NCBI GenBank assembly: GCA_026545225.1
Contig: CM048853.1
Coordinates: 51,765,255-51,829,254, forward strand
Direction: 5' to 3'
Length of the DNA: 64,000 nucleotides
From: Cornus controversa
Taxonomy: Eukaryota; Streptophyta; Magnoliopsida; Cornales; Cornaceae
Notes under the pieces: model-generated
Databases searched by the model: none
Told to the model about the DNA's origin: nothing
Seen by the model: only the letters and a program-made list of their open reading frames with translations
Shown: in pieces, positions 51,510 to 62,963 of the stretch
Layout of the letters: the number at the start of each line of letters is the position of its first letter
Numbering within the stretch: position 1 is the first letter of the stretch
Program-made: the position numbers and the translations under genes

Positions 51510-52144
51510 ACGTTTGAATTACAAAATCTACAGTGCATCTGACTTCGTTGAGCAGCCTTCAACATGTTAATAATGCTGGTTGATTATGCACCTAGACAGG
51601 AAAATTGCATTGAAGTCTTTTCGTTTGTCTCTGCTTTCACATCCAAAAGTTTTGAAAGAAAATTTGGGAAAAACATGCAAGTTGTTGGAGACAGCTAATA
51701 TTCCATGCCCATGCTACCACTTTTGGGACTTTGTGGAAACACCCTACATTTATAATAACTAAGAACATAATTTTCTTTAGGACTACCTCATTAACCTGCA
51801 TTTATGCCAGGAATTGTGATATTTTTGGATCCACAGCCAAAATTAACCCCCAAAAGTTATATATATATGGAGAAAGGAATTCTTAAAATTAATAATTAAT
51901 GTTTGCGTTTAAGCATGAGAATCATGTCTTAGAATTAGAATTGAAAAAAAAAATAGTTTAACGTTTAATCTGATATTTAGTTGTCAATTCCAATTGCAAG
52001 CATTTTCAATTCCAAAAATAGCACAAAAAACATGAAAAATGTTGATTATTCCAACCAAAAAGTTAAGTTAGTACACTGGTAATTAAAAAGAATTCTTATA
52101 TATGCATTTTAAATGTCATTGAAATCCACTTGTGATCGATGAGA

Positions 52145-52187
<43 letters not shown>

Positions 52188-52460
52188 AGATTCACAACTC
52201 AAGAATTAAACAGACATCAGAAGGTCCTACCTAAAATGAAAAAGCAAACACAAGAGCCCATCTGAAGTGCATGTTTCAAAATGTCAGTGTCAATACAGCC
52301 ATGTAGATCACAACGTGTCTTAGTGTCTCACTATAAACGAAACGTCTCTGTATCCAACCAATTCCTGTTATTAATTCTTCAAGTACTGTGAGGAGACTTG
52401 GAGGTCTTCCTCATGATCACTTCCCCCTATAATCTCAGCCATCCATTCAACCATTCAACA
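51510..52460. other. NPF7 upstream region
   Basis: Probable promoter region. Contains an (AT)n microsatellite at about 52147-52182 and otherwise AT-rich sequence. No gene seen. Confidence 0.4.
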
Positions 52461-52463
52461 CTC

Positions 52464-52471
52464 TATATATA
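52464..52471 (+). promoter_or_regulatory. Probable TATA box of the NPF7 gene
   Basis: TATATATA preceded by CTC lies about 110 bp upstream of the ATG. A (CT)n tract at about 52517-52539 follows it and would fall in the 5' UTR, a common plant arrangement. Position only; no transcript evidence. Confidence 0.45.
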
Positions 52472-52576
52472 CATTAACATTACCTCCCCCACTTACCATC
52501 CTTCTACCTTAAAAAATCTCTCTCTCTCTCTCTCTCTCTGCTTTTTGATAATTGTTCTAGTAAGAGATCAGCTTCA

Positions 52577-55500
52577 ATGGCTAGTTTGAATGCTGTTAAA
52601 ATGGTTAGTGGTTTTCTTCTTCCCCCTCATATAAGCAAAAATTGCCACCTTTTCTTCTCTATAAATATCCTTTTTTTTCCATTTGAATTGTCGTGCTTTT
52701 CAGAATGACTTATATATATATTGATGTTCATGATCACTTATTTGCTTTGATAACATTACTTTTACCAATAAGCCAATTTTGCAGTCAATATATTAATGGC
52801 TGCTTATTATGATAATTAACTAGGTACGTTGCATGTGTACAGTGATGCAAGACCAACCTCTAAATGAAATTCGACTCAAGATTGCATGGGCAGATGGTTA
52901 TAATCATAATTTTCATGACAGCCGCCTTATACATGTTCATATATTTTTTGCATGACCAGATAAATTATAACTTAAAATTCTCAAAGTCGAAGGGTGAGAG
53001 TTTAAGTTCCCAACAAACAAGGTTGATATGTATGTGTTATTTGTCAAGACAAAATAAATAAATAAATAAATAAAGTAAAATAGACAGAGGCCAAATCAAG
53101 AGCTTAGCTTAAGTGGTATGTCCTCTAATGTGTAAGTGAAAGGTTTAAGAGTTCAAGTCTCCCTAAGAGACAATTGTGAGTGTGTTCACTTGTGACCAAA
53201 CCAAAAAATAAATAAAAATACTAGCCAGCTTGGTGCCAAAATGATAATGAATTGACTGATAAAATGAAATTGAATGGATAAAAATAGTCATTTGGTCTGT
53301 TTCTGCAAGAAATTTAAAGGTCTGTACAAAATATTAGGAATTGCAAATAAAAAAACTGTACAAAAAATTAATTGGATAACAATTTCTGAAAATTATTTTA
53401 TGAAAATTAAGTTTAAAAAATATTTATTTTCATAAAACTATCTTTTATAGCTTTTTTCTGAATTTTTTAGAAATGTTCTTAGAAAAACTGAATCAAACAT
53501 GCTCTAATTTTCATAATTAAGTTTTAATAAAGTTAAATTTTCATTGAAACAACTTCCATATGTTTTTCAGGATACCATTAAGGAAACGATAGTAAAGGAA
53601 GAAGAGGATTATTGCACACTTGATGGAACTGTTGATCATAAAGGTCATCCCGCAGTCCGTGGAAGAACTGGAACATGGTTCGCTGGAATTCTGATACTTG
53701 GTAAGTCTCTGTATTCAACAAGCCAATTAATTTTATTATTTGTTAGTTAATTCATTTAGTAATACTATATATTAGTTGTTTTTAATTGCTAGTCTAGTTT
53801 TGAGGTACAATTTAGAAAATCCTGAAAAACCTTATTTCTTCTGATAAATAATTTCACAATATTGATTCAAAAGTCTATATCTATATGTATTAATATTATG
53901 TGCCTAAAATCTTCATATAGTTCTTGTTATACTTTTATGTTATATCTATATGTATTAATAATTTGTTTTATTTGATTGAAAAACAAATCAGTGAATCAAG
54001 GGCTTGCTACACTGGCTTTTTTTGGGGTAGGGGTGAACTTGGTCCTGTTTCTTACTAGAGTGATGGGGCAAGACAATGCTGAAGCAGCTAACAGTGTTAG
54101 CAAATGGACCGGCACCGTCTATATCTTCTCCCTCCTCGGTGCCTTCCTTAGCGATGCCTATTGGGGACGGTACAAGACCTGTGCCATCTTTCAGGCCATC
54201 TATGTCACTGTAAGTACTTTCTGCCATATATGACAATTATATATGCATCATGCATGAATATGCTATAACTATATGCATATGAGTAGTTTTGTTATATATA
54301 TATATATACTTACATGAATGTTGTTTGATATGCCAGGGTTTGATATCTTTATCACTGTCATCATACATGTTCCTAGTCAAGCCTAGAGGCTGTGGTGATG
54401 AACAAACTCCGTGTGGATCACACTCGACTTCTCAGATCACACTGTTTTACCTGTCCATATACCTGATTGCCCTTGGAAATGGGGGTTACCAACCTACCAT
54501 TGCTACATTTGGGGCAGATCAATTTGATGAGGAGGACCCTAAAGAAGGGCACTCAAAGGTGGCCTTCTTTAGCTACTTCTACTTGGCCTTGAACCTTGGT
54601 TCACTCTTTTCAAACACAATATTGGGCTACTTTGAGGATGAAGGAAACTGGGCACTTGGTTTTTGGGCATCCACTGGCTCTGCCATTGTGGCACTCCTCT
54701 TGTTTCTTATCGGCACCCCTAGGTACAGGCATTTCATACCCAGAGGCAACCCTCTCTCGAGATTATGCCAAGTCACTGTCGCTGCAGCCAGAAAATGGAA
54801 CGTTGAGATCCCGCCAACTGGAGACGAACTATATGAAGTGGATGGAAAAGAAATTTCTTATAGTGGGGGCAGGAAAATACTTCATACCCAAGGATTCAAG
54901 TAAGCTATTGAAAAATTTCTTCACTAACAAAATAAAATGGTATATTTGGCATGTACAATTTCTTTCTATTTAAAATTAAAATATAGAAAATTCAATTGAA
55001 AATGCTAATTGGTATTCATATTTCTCATATATACCAGATTCTTGGATAGAGCAGCTGTGATCACCTCAAAGGAGTATAACTTAGAGGACAAAGCCAATAG
55101 TGCTTGGCATCTCTGCCCTGTGACACAAGTGGAAGAAGTGAAATGCATACTAAGGCTACTCCCAATTTGGTTATGCACTATACTATACTCTGTAGTCTTC
55201 ACTCAAATGGCCTCCCTCTTTGTGGAACAAGGCGCCGCCATGAAAACCACCATTGCAGGCTTCCACATTCCGGCAGCAAGCATGTCTAGCTTTGACATAC
55301 TCAGCGTTGCAGCCTTCATTTTCATTTACAGGCGCATTCTTGACCCCTTTGCTGCGAGGCTAAGAAAGGGTAGCTCCAAAGGGCTCACTCAGCTTCAAAG
55401 GATGGGAGTTGGGCTTGTTATAGCTATATTGGCAATGGTTGCAGCCGGCACAGTAGAGCATTTCAGACTAAAGCATGCCCAAAAAGATTGCACAAGCTGT

Positions 55501-55911
55501 GAAAGCTCAAGTTCGTTAAGCATTTTTTGGCAAATCCCTCAATATGTACTCATTGGAGCATCAGAGGTTTTCATGTATGTAGGTCAATTGGAGTTCTTCA
55601 ACGGACAGGCACCGGATGGATTGAAAAGCTTCGGGAGTGCACTGTGCATGACATCCATATCACTAGGAAACTATGTCAGTAGCTTGCTGGTGACCATTGT
55701 CATGAAAATCTCTACTGAAGATAAAATGCCCGGATGGATTCCCGGAAACCTCAACAAGGGTCATCTGGATCGATTTTATTTCCTCTTGGCAGCATTGACA
55801 GTGGTTGATTTTGTGGTCTACATTATATGTGCTAAGTGGTACAAGTATATCAAGTTTGGAGGAAAGAATGGAGATAGTAATTGCAACAACTACAGCAACT
55901 CAGAAGTCTAA
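52577..55911 (+). CDS. NPF7.3: NRT1/PTR family transporter, NPF7 clade (NRT1.5/NRT1.8-like)
   Basis: Five exons: 52577-52603, 53571-53700, 53992-54209, 54337-54899, 55038-55911. Phases agree and yield 603 aa. The protein shows the MFS/PTR layout: six membrane segments, a long hydrophilic loop around residues 250-330, then six more. The PTR signature GYQPTIATFGADQFDEE lies near residue 175. In helix 1, where most NPF proteins carry the proton-coupling ExxER motif, this one has Q55-G-L-A58-T59. That loss is shared by NPF7.2 and NPF7.3. NPF7.3 (NRT1.5) loads nitrate and potassium into root xylem; NPF7.2 (NRT1.8) retrieves nitrate from it. The loop KPRGCGDEQTPCGSHS resembles NRT1.5, while other parts resemble NRT1.8, so the exact orthologue is uncertain. 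Exon 1 is only nine codons. Plasma-membrane location is inferred from the family. AATAAA-like signals lie near 55958 and 55991. Confidence 0.93.
52960..53080 (+). mobile_element. SINE fragment with (AAAT)n tail in NPF7 intron 1
   Basis: A degenerate box B (GAGAGTTTAAGTTCCC) precedes an (AAAT)n tail at 53052-53073. The head is largely lost. Confidence 0.45.
53088..53222 (+). mobile_element. tRNA-derived SINE in NPF7 intron 1
   Basis: Box A TAGCTTAAGTGGT and box B AGAGTTCAAGTCTC lie about 40 bp apart, and the copy ends in AAAAAATAAATAAAAATA. Directly downstream of the previous fragment's tail. Confidence 0.65.
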
Positions 55912-56250
55912 ATTATGTGATTTCAGCTGTGTTTGGTTAGAGGAATGATGTGTGAAAAATAAAACAAAAAGGGGAGATAGGGTGTTATAAGGGAATAAAT
56001 AGTTGCAGTGAAACTAGAGAAATGTCATTGTCATTTCTTTAGGTTGAGCACAAGTTATTTTGGCTAGTATGTTGTGGAAAGGAAGAAAAAAAAAATGGCA
56101 ACCTCTGCTTGTAATATTGGTATGCAGATCCACTTTTGTAACATTTACAAAGATGTGCTTTATTAAATTTTCCTTTTGCTGGAGTATGATCAAAATGCAA
56201 TGCACACTTACTGCTAGCACCACACATAAAAGAAAGAGAAAAAGAAAAAT

Positions 56251-56650
56251 TGATGAAGCAAAAATCCACCCGAACTGGTCAAACGCCAAACTGTAAAAAA
56301 AGACAAGAGAAGGGTAATTGAGAGGGCATCGGCGCGATGCCGGCCGACTACACTCCGACGATCAAGTCAGAAATCGGAAGGACTTTTTAAAGCTGTACAA
56401 AAACTCAAAGGGTATTAATTGCGTGCCTTGGTATATGGACTGTCTCTATATTTATAATGGTCAAATGAGACTGTGTCCTAGTAGGAGACTTGCTCTTCAG
56501 TTCCCTAGACTCATCTGGAGATAGATAAGTCATGGTCAAAGTAGACTTCTTATCCACATTACCTTGAACTCAACCTCCACGTTGTACGTTTCACAATTGA
56601 AGTCAAATACTCTATCAGATGCCCCCTGTTCATGAGGGTCGCTCGTCGGG
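56251..56650. mobile_element. LTR-like repeat, copy A
   Basis: Starts TGATGAAGCAAAAATCCACC and contains ATGGACTGTCTCTATATTTA (TATA-like) and GGGTCGCTCGTCGGGC. Copies B (59665) and C (60023) align along its length at roughly 85-90 percent. Begins 340 bp after the NPF7 stop codon. Confidence 0.7.
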
Positions 56651-57035
56651 CCTCATGAACATTTTGGCTGGCCTGTCGAGTTGTAGAAACAAACTCCCGT
56701 TTTAAGAAATTTTGCTAACCTTCCATTTTGGCCCACGGATTCCGAACCCGAACCTTTTAAGCTCCTAAGCTGGCCAGCTTGGGCTGGCCTTTGGGGACCG
56801 GCTTGGGCCAGACCTAGTGGCTGGACTTGGCTGACTTTTAGGGGCCGGCCTACTTTTTGTGAGACTTCTCTCTCTCTCTGAGGTGTCCTCTGGTTCCTTA
56901 AGAAAAAACATTTATGGTATAATCATGTAAAAGAATTTACGCAATGGACTCACCTTGCTATTGGGTAAAATTTCCTTCAGCGAGATGTACTCTATAAGGT
57001 CAACTGACCATGCTCTCAGAATTTACTTATTTAGT
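56650..57035. other. GC-richer spacer in the LTR-like block
   Basis: Repeated short words GGCCAGCTTGGGC/GGCTTGGGCC (56760-56830) and a CT run. No gene. Confidence 0.4.
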
Positions 57036-57835
57036 CTTTTTCATTAAAGATCCCCTTTAGAGGCGTTCCTCTATGGGGTTCCTTGACAATGCTCACAAGA
57101 TTAATTCACTGCATCTTTTTTATTAAAGGCCATCTTTAGAGGTGTGACCCCGTAGGGCTGTGCCCCTGTAGGACTGTTTGACAATGTTCTCGAAATTAAT
57201 CATCCCTCCTTTTTTTTATTAAAGGTCCTCTATTTAGAGGTGTGTCCCCCCGTAAGGTTATGCCCCAGTAAGACTATTTGACAATATTTTCAGAATTAAT
57301 TCATTCCGCCTTTTTCATTAAAGAGCCTCTGTTAGAGGTGTGTTCCTGTAGGACTGTGCCCCCGTAGGGCTGTTTGACAATGTTCTCGGAATTAATTCAT
57401 CTCGCCTTTTTTTATTAAAGGCCTTCTGTTAGAGGTGTGTCCCCGTAGGGCTATTTGATAACGTTTTCGGAATTAATTCATTCTGCCTTTTTCATTAAAG
57501 AGCCTTTGTTAGAGGTGTGTCCCCGTAGAGCTATTTGACAATGTTTTGGTAATTAATTCATCCCGCCTTTTTCATTAAGGTCTTCTGTTAGAGATATGTT
57601 CCCGTAGGACTGTGTCACCATAGGGCCATTTGACAATGTTCTCGGAATTAATTCATCCCGCCTTTTTCATTAAAGGCCTTCTATTAGAGGTGTGTCCCTG
57701 TAGGGCTGTGCCCCGTAGGGCTATTTGACAATGTTCTTGAAATTAATTTATCCCGTCTTTTTCATTAAAGGCCCTCTGTTAGAGGTGTGTCCCCGTAGGA
57801 CTGTGCCCCCGTAGGGCTTAATAGTTCCGAGTTTT
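57035..57835. repeat. Minisatellite 1, about nine units of 80-100 bp
   Basis: Unit: CTTTTTCATTAAAGGCC, TTAGAGGTGTGTCCCCGTAG, GGCTGTTTGACAATGTTCTC, GGAATTAATTCATCCCGC. Some units repeat the CCCCGTAGGGCTGT box twice. Strong homogeneity. Confidence 0.92.
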
Positions 57836-57879
57836 ATTAGCTCGCTTATTTGAGAAGGAGATTTATAAATCACTGTTGT

Positions 57880-58200
57880 TGATGTCCCTTTAATAAGGGA
57901 GAGTTTGTGACTCGACCCTTTAATAAAGGGACGTGTTGGTTTGACCTTTTAGTAAGGGGAAGAATTGATGGCTTGACCCTTTAATAAAGGGAGGTTTCAG
58001 CTTAACCCTTTAAGGATGGGAAGAGTAAGCTCGACCCTTTAATAAGGGGGAGGTTTCGACTCAACACTTTAATAAAAGGAAGTTTCAGCTCGACCTTTTA
58101 ATAAAAGGATGTTGTTGTTCGACCCTTTAACAAGGAGAGGTGTTGGCTCGACCCTTTAAGAAGGGGAGGAATAGGCCCGACCCATTAATAAGAAGAGATT
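57880..58200. repeat. Minisatellite 2, about nine units of 33-38 bp
   Basis: Unit: GCTCGACCCTTTAATAAGGG followed by GAGGTTTC or variants. Each unit contains the small palindrome CCCTTTAATAAAGGG. Starts about 45 bp after minisatellite 1. Confidence 0.88.
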
Positions 58201-59660
58201 AAACTTATTCGAACTTCACTCAGTTCACTTGCATCAACAAAATATATGTACTGCTGTATATAAAAATTAATGCAATCCCATTTATTGGGTTTGTCATATT
58301 TTTCTCTTCACCAATTTAATAACTAGTTTGGCTGGAAAGATGTGGGGTGCATGATGTTTATCAATAACTCTTGGTTCTTATTTCACACTGCGTTTGCCAG
58401 CGATAGCATGGCTGGAAGCGACAACCCATCACTACAGCAACAATATAAAGATATAAAACAAACATGCACCTGTAGCAGTATTGAACCCTTGCACTAGTCT
58501 CATGCTTCAAACATAAGTATGCATCTTTCATGCTCCATATTTTGAACCCACAAAAATTTCCAAGTGTCCTCGCCTTTGTGTATATTATCAAATTCCAGAC
58601 TATGGAATTTCTTATTATAATTAATGCAAACTTATTAAACACCATGTGTTTGCATTAATGCCGAACAATGGGTAAAATAAAGAATCAATTAACACTGTTC
58701 GCCGCACCAATTGTCCATTCATGCATGTGGACTTCAATTGTCGTGGCTTGATGTTGGTGCTGCTGTTTATTAGAAGTGGCTAAAGGATTAATCCAAACGA
58801 TACACATCAGTATACCCAGCAACATGTCCACCTAGTTAACCAGTGACATAATGTGGTTTGGCGGTTGTGAATTATGCTTATATATATATATATATATATA
58901 TCAAAGCAAGCAGACAAGTATTTAATGATGGCTTAAATATAAGGAAAAATTAGGCAAATATATCTTTCAAAAATTAATAAACCATTTAAAACCTGTTGTT
59001 AGTGACGCACATTGGCTTGTGCAAGCCGTTTGGAAATTCAAACAAGGATTTATGCTTCTCAATGTGGTACCATACTCTTCTCAATGAAAACTGTTAGTTT
59101 TGTCTTTAATAACTTTATGCTTTACTTTTGGTTCTAGCAATTTAGTAAACACATGAAATAATTATATATAAAAATATATAATATATACATGTATCTTGTA
59201 TTGTACGCGTAGCAGTGGAGTTTACAAGGCAAGCCTATTTCTCAACCAAATCCTTTAGTCATGAATTCGAGGTACCAAATAGGCAAATACGTTGTGTTTG
59301 TGATTCCTTCGAAAGAGTAATCTGGGAATGCCCCAGATTGGGCATCTCTATAGGGATCGGTATATACAATATCGATAACAGCACGTGACAATTATACACG
59401 CATATACATTCATAGACAAGCTAACTACTTCAGAATGTGAACGCCATAATTTTAATGGTCAACTGGCGCGTGATTCTCTCTAATTTATTGTTCGGATCAG
59501 TTATGTATGGATTGCATAAAAAATTAATACAAAGATATATTTTGTACCCAACATTTAAATTCTTGATTTCTACAAGAACAAAAATAAACAAATTAATTAA
59601 AGAGGATTTTAGCAAGCAAATCGGATTCTTTAAAAATTACTCGTTTTCCACAGACGGCGC
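58200..59660. other. Spacer inside the LTR-like block
   Basis: Ordinary AT-rich DNA with an (AT)n run near 58880. No coding frame that looks real. Confidence 0.4.
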
Positions 59661-59664
59661 TAAC

Positions 59665-60415
59665 TGATGAAGCAAAAATTCACTCGAACTGATCAAACGC
59701 CAACCTGTAAAAAAAGACAAGAGAAGGGTAATCGAGAGGGTACCGGTGCGGTGCCAGCCGACTACGCTCAGACGATCAAGTCAGAAATCAGAAGGATTTT
59801 TAAAGCCGTAAAGAAACTCAAAGGGTATTAATTGCGTACATTGGTATATGGACTGTCTCTGTATTTATAGTGGTCAAATGAGACTGTGTCCTAGTAAAAG
59901 ACTAGCTCTTCAGTTCCCTAGACTCATTTGGAGATAAAGAAGTCATGGTCAAAGTAGACTTCTTATCTATGTCACCTTGAACTCAACCTCTATGTTGTAC
60001 GTTTCACAATTAGAGTCAAATCCACCCCGAACTGGTCAAATGCCAACCTGTAAAGAGACAAACAAAGAGCAATCGAAAGGGCACCGACACAGTACTGGCC
60101 GACTACGCTCCGACGATCAAGTCAGAAATTGAAAGAACTTTCAAAGCTGTAAAGAAACTCAAAAGGTATTAATTGCGTACCTTGGCATATGAACCGTCTT
60201 GTATTTATAGTGACTAAGTGAGGGTGTGCCTTAGTAAATCTCTGTCTCTTCAGCCTCACTTTCCCACTTGGAGACAACCAGTCTTGGTTAAACCATTCTT
60301 CTTATCTACGTCACCTTAGCACTATCCTCCCACGTTATACGTTTCATATTAGGAGTCAAACACCCCATCAAATGCCTCCTGTTCATAAGGGTCGCTTGTC
60401 GGACATCAGGAATAT
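59665..60415. mobile_element. LTR-like repeat, copies B and C in tandem
   Basis: Copy B (59665 to about 60022) and copy C (about 60023-60415) both contain CCGACTACGCTC.GACGATCAAGTCAGAAAT, AAACTCAAA.GGTATTAATTGCGTAC and the TATA-like TGTATTTATAGTG. They point the same way as copy A, so A to C may mark the two ends of a gene-less LTR element of about 4.1 kb. Confidence 0.7.
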
Positions 60416-61000
60416 TTGGTGTTTTAATGGATACTTGAACCACCCGCCTGGCCCACTTTTTTTTTTTCGCAAGCCCGGACTTACACGAGCGCTTGGGCCA
60501 CGCGTCTAGCCCGTGGTCAAACAATGGAACTCCAATTCTTACTGTGAATATATATATATGTACTTGTATGTATGGTTTTATTGTTCAAGGCATTTTGATT
60601 TATATATATATACATGCCAATGAGGACGCTGACTCTCAAGAGGAGGAGATTGTGATATCCTTAGTATGGTAAAAGAAATGTGCTTATATGTAGAGCTCTA
60701 TCTTTAATTGGCATGATGCCTTTTGGAATAAAAGTCAAGAGCAAATCCGTGCTTAATATATATACATATGTATGTATATTCAAGTCGTCAATTTTTTTTT
60801 CAACTATTTAAAGAATACATGTGTGTGTAAATATAGATATTGCTTCCAACTATTAATTTATATTTAAGAAAAAATACTAGCCGGTATCATTCTTAAATTC
60901 ATTTTTTGGTTTAAGCTTTCACCATTGCAAGAGAAAAAGAGAAAAAAAACAGAAAGGAAAAGGGGAGGAAGGAGTCTCATTTTTAAGGTTCCTGTCATTC

Positions 61001-61194
61001 GAGTAAATATTAGGTGAGCCGGGTATGCCATGTCATTTGTATATCAAGCCAATTAAAATGTATCATTCAATGAAATGTTCAATGAATGGGTCCCACTTAA
61101 ATATAACAACTACTCTCAACCAACTTTAATGATGTATTTTAATTGACTTAGTATACAAATGACATGATATACCCGACTCACCCAATATCTACTC
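61001..61194. mobile_element. Foldback MITE upstream of COX10, Mutator-type
   Basis: 194 bp; the left arm GAGTAAATATTAGGTGAG ... TGTCATTTGTATA is matched by TATACAAATGACA ... CTCACCCAATATCTACTC. Flanks CTGTCATTC and CTGTACTTC match at 7 of 9 positions. It lies about 590 bp upstream of the COX10 ATG. Confidence 0.8.
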
Positions 61195-61199
61195 CTGTA

Positions 61200-61780
61200 C
61201 TTCAAACAACACCATTCCTTAATTTGTAAATTTGTAATGCCCCAGTGATATAAACAAACACCACCTATTTCCTTTGTTTTTTTTCTTCTTCTTACTCAAT
61301 CGTATAAATGGAGAAAATGACCGTTTCTAATTTTCTATATCATACGAATTGAATATCAGAGTATAAATAAACAATATATAAGTTTATATATATGTCTATA
61401 CTTATAGATTTATATAAAAAGAGAAATTATGTTGGGGGAGGAGAATGTTAATGTGATATAAATAAAATAATCTCGTATAATGTAACATTTTTTTACTAAA
61501 AAATGTCTTAAAGTGTAAAAGTGAGAACAATAGTAAAATTTAAACATTTTTTATCTCATGACTTTAATTATTTTTTTGTATTTGGTAACTCTTACTATTA
61601 AGTTTCATTTTAGAAAGTCAAAGAAAACATAAAATAATAATAATAACAAGATGGCCATTTTTCTTTTTCTCTCATACATTTCTCGCTGATTTTTCTTCAT
61701 CTCTGACATTCTCTCCTCGCCGACACCGTCACGGACCAAACTCTCTCTCTCTCTCTCGTGTGATTTGCCCTTGACTCGCC
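61200..61780. other. COX10 promoter and 5' UTR region
   Basis: AT-rich DNA that turns pyrimidine-rich from about 61655, with (CT)n at 61740-61757, 23 bp before the ATG. No clear TATA box. Confidence 0.45.
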
Positions 61781-62818
61781 ATGTGGAGAAACTCACTGAG
61801 TTTCTCTTCCAAACTCGTCACCTCCTCAAACTCTAACCCTAAACCAACTCTTCTTCTCTCGGGCATTTTCCCTGTTAACCATGTCTTCGAAAGATCAGTT
61901 ACTCACTCTCAGTTCTATTCAGCGACCGGGAGTTCACCTTCCTCTTCTGATTCACTGAAATTAGGGTTACTGAGATTGGATCGGACTCGGGCTTCTGGGT
62001 TCGCCTCTTCGGCCGCCTTTGTTGAGCCCTCGGCGGCGGCAGTTGCGTCGGTGTCGAAGGCGAAGGACGTCGTGGACCTTGCTCGGCATTATGGGCGGTG
62101 TTATTGGGAGCTCTCCAAAGCTCGTCTCAGGTTAGGGTTTTGACAGTTTTGAGTCCGTTTGGATGTTCAAAAAAATGATAATTTGCTGAATTATATGCCT
62201 CAAGTGATTGAACAATTAGTTTGTGATTATATTTTGACATTTATTGAGATTTGGCCTCTTTAGTTGTTGAATTAATCTGTTGAATATTGTGTTAAAATTG
62301 ATTGGATTTGTCTAATTCAACTTTGCTAGTCAGAATTTATACTCAAATTACACATGAAGAACCAAAATAATAACTTAACCCAAGTATGACCATGCATCAT
62401 AGCTGAAGTTCATGTCCAGCAAATGTCCTTAACTCCTAAAATATAAGAAACCATATAAAATGTGACCTGAACCTACTAACCTAAAAACAGAGATGGATTA
62501 GGTATCTACTAAGAACATACAAAATCCATTAAGAAAGGTCCGAGTGAGCTCTGCTTTGAAATTGATCAATTTTTATTCTGTATGTTCTGTGCCTCTTCTT
62601 TTCTTCCCGTCTAAGCCGTGGTGGATATGCTGAATCAAATTTTCTAGAACCTTAATATCTCACTTTTTTTTCTGCACATTCTTTGCAGTATGCTAGTTGT
62701 TGCTACATCTGGGGCTGGATTTGTTCTTGGGAGTGGCAATGCCATTGATTTTGTTGGTCTCTGTTGCACTTGTGCTGGTACTATGATGGTTGCAGCATCT
62801 GCCAACTCCTTAAACCAG
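61781..62818 (+). CDS. COX10: COX10 heme O synthase (protoheme IX farnesyltransferase), 5' part
   Basis: Two exons, 61781-62130 and 62689-62818, join in phase to give the first 160 residues; the rest lies beyond the window. Residues 1-95 are Ser/Ala/Arg-rich and lack acidic residues near the start, as in a mitochondrial transit peptide. The conserved stretch DLARHYGRCYWELSKARL follows, and then the first UbiA-family membrane segment (SMLVVATSGAG...) ending in ASANSLNQ. The aspartate-rich NDxxD prenyl-binding motif should begin in the next exon. COX10 transfers a farnesyl group to heme b to make heme O for cytochrome c oxidase in the inner mitochondrial membrane. An LTR-like repeat sits in intron 2, and no third exon appears before position 64000. 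The gene is cut by the window edge and is not visibly broken. Confidence 0.92.
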
Positions 62819-62963
62819 GTTTGAGATAGAACTTCTTTAAAAGGAAACTTGTTAAATTCGTTTCAACTAAATATACACCATGTCGGTTTCACAATTACAA
62901 TTGCAAGTTATTAAACAGTGTCTTGATTTTGCTTTGCCATTGAGGTCATTATTCAAATTGTTA

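Noticed and set aside
54596-54973. 125-codon frame overlapping NPF7 exon 4.
   Set aside because: Shadow of the real exon in another frame; the NPF7 frame carries the conserved protein.
57035-57835. Array considered as a protein-repeat gene.
   Set aside because: Unit length varies and is not a multiple of three, and every frame has stops.
58361-58645. 94-codon minus-strand frame with Cys residues.
   Set aside because: No recognisable domain, no splice or promoter context, and it sits in a repeat-bounded spacer.
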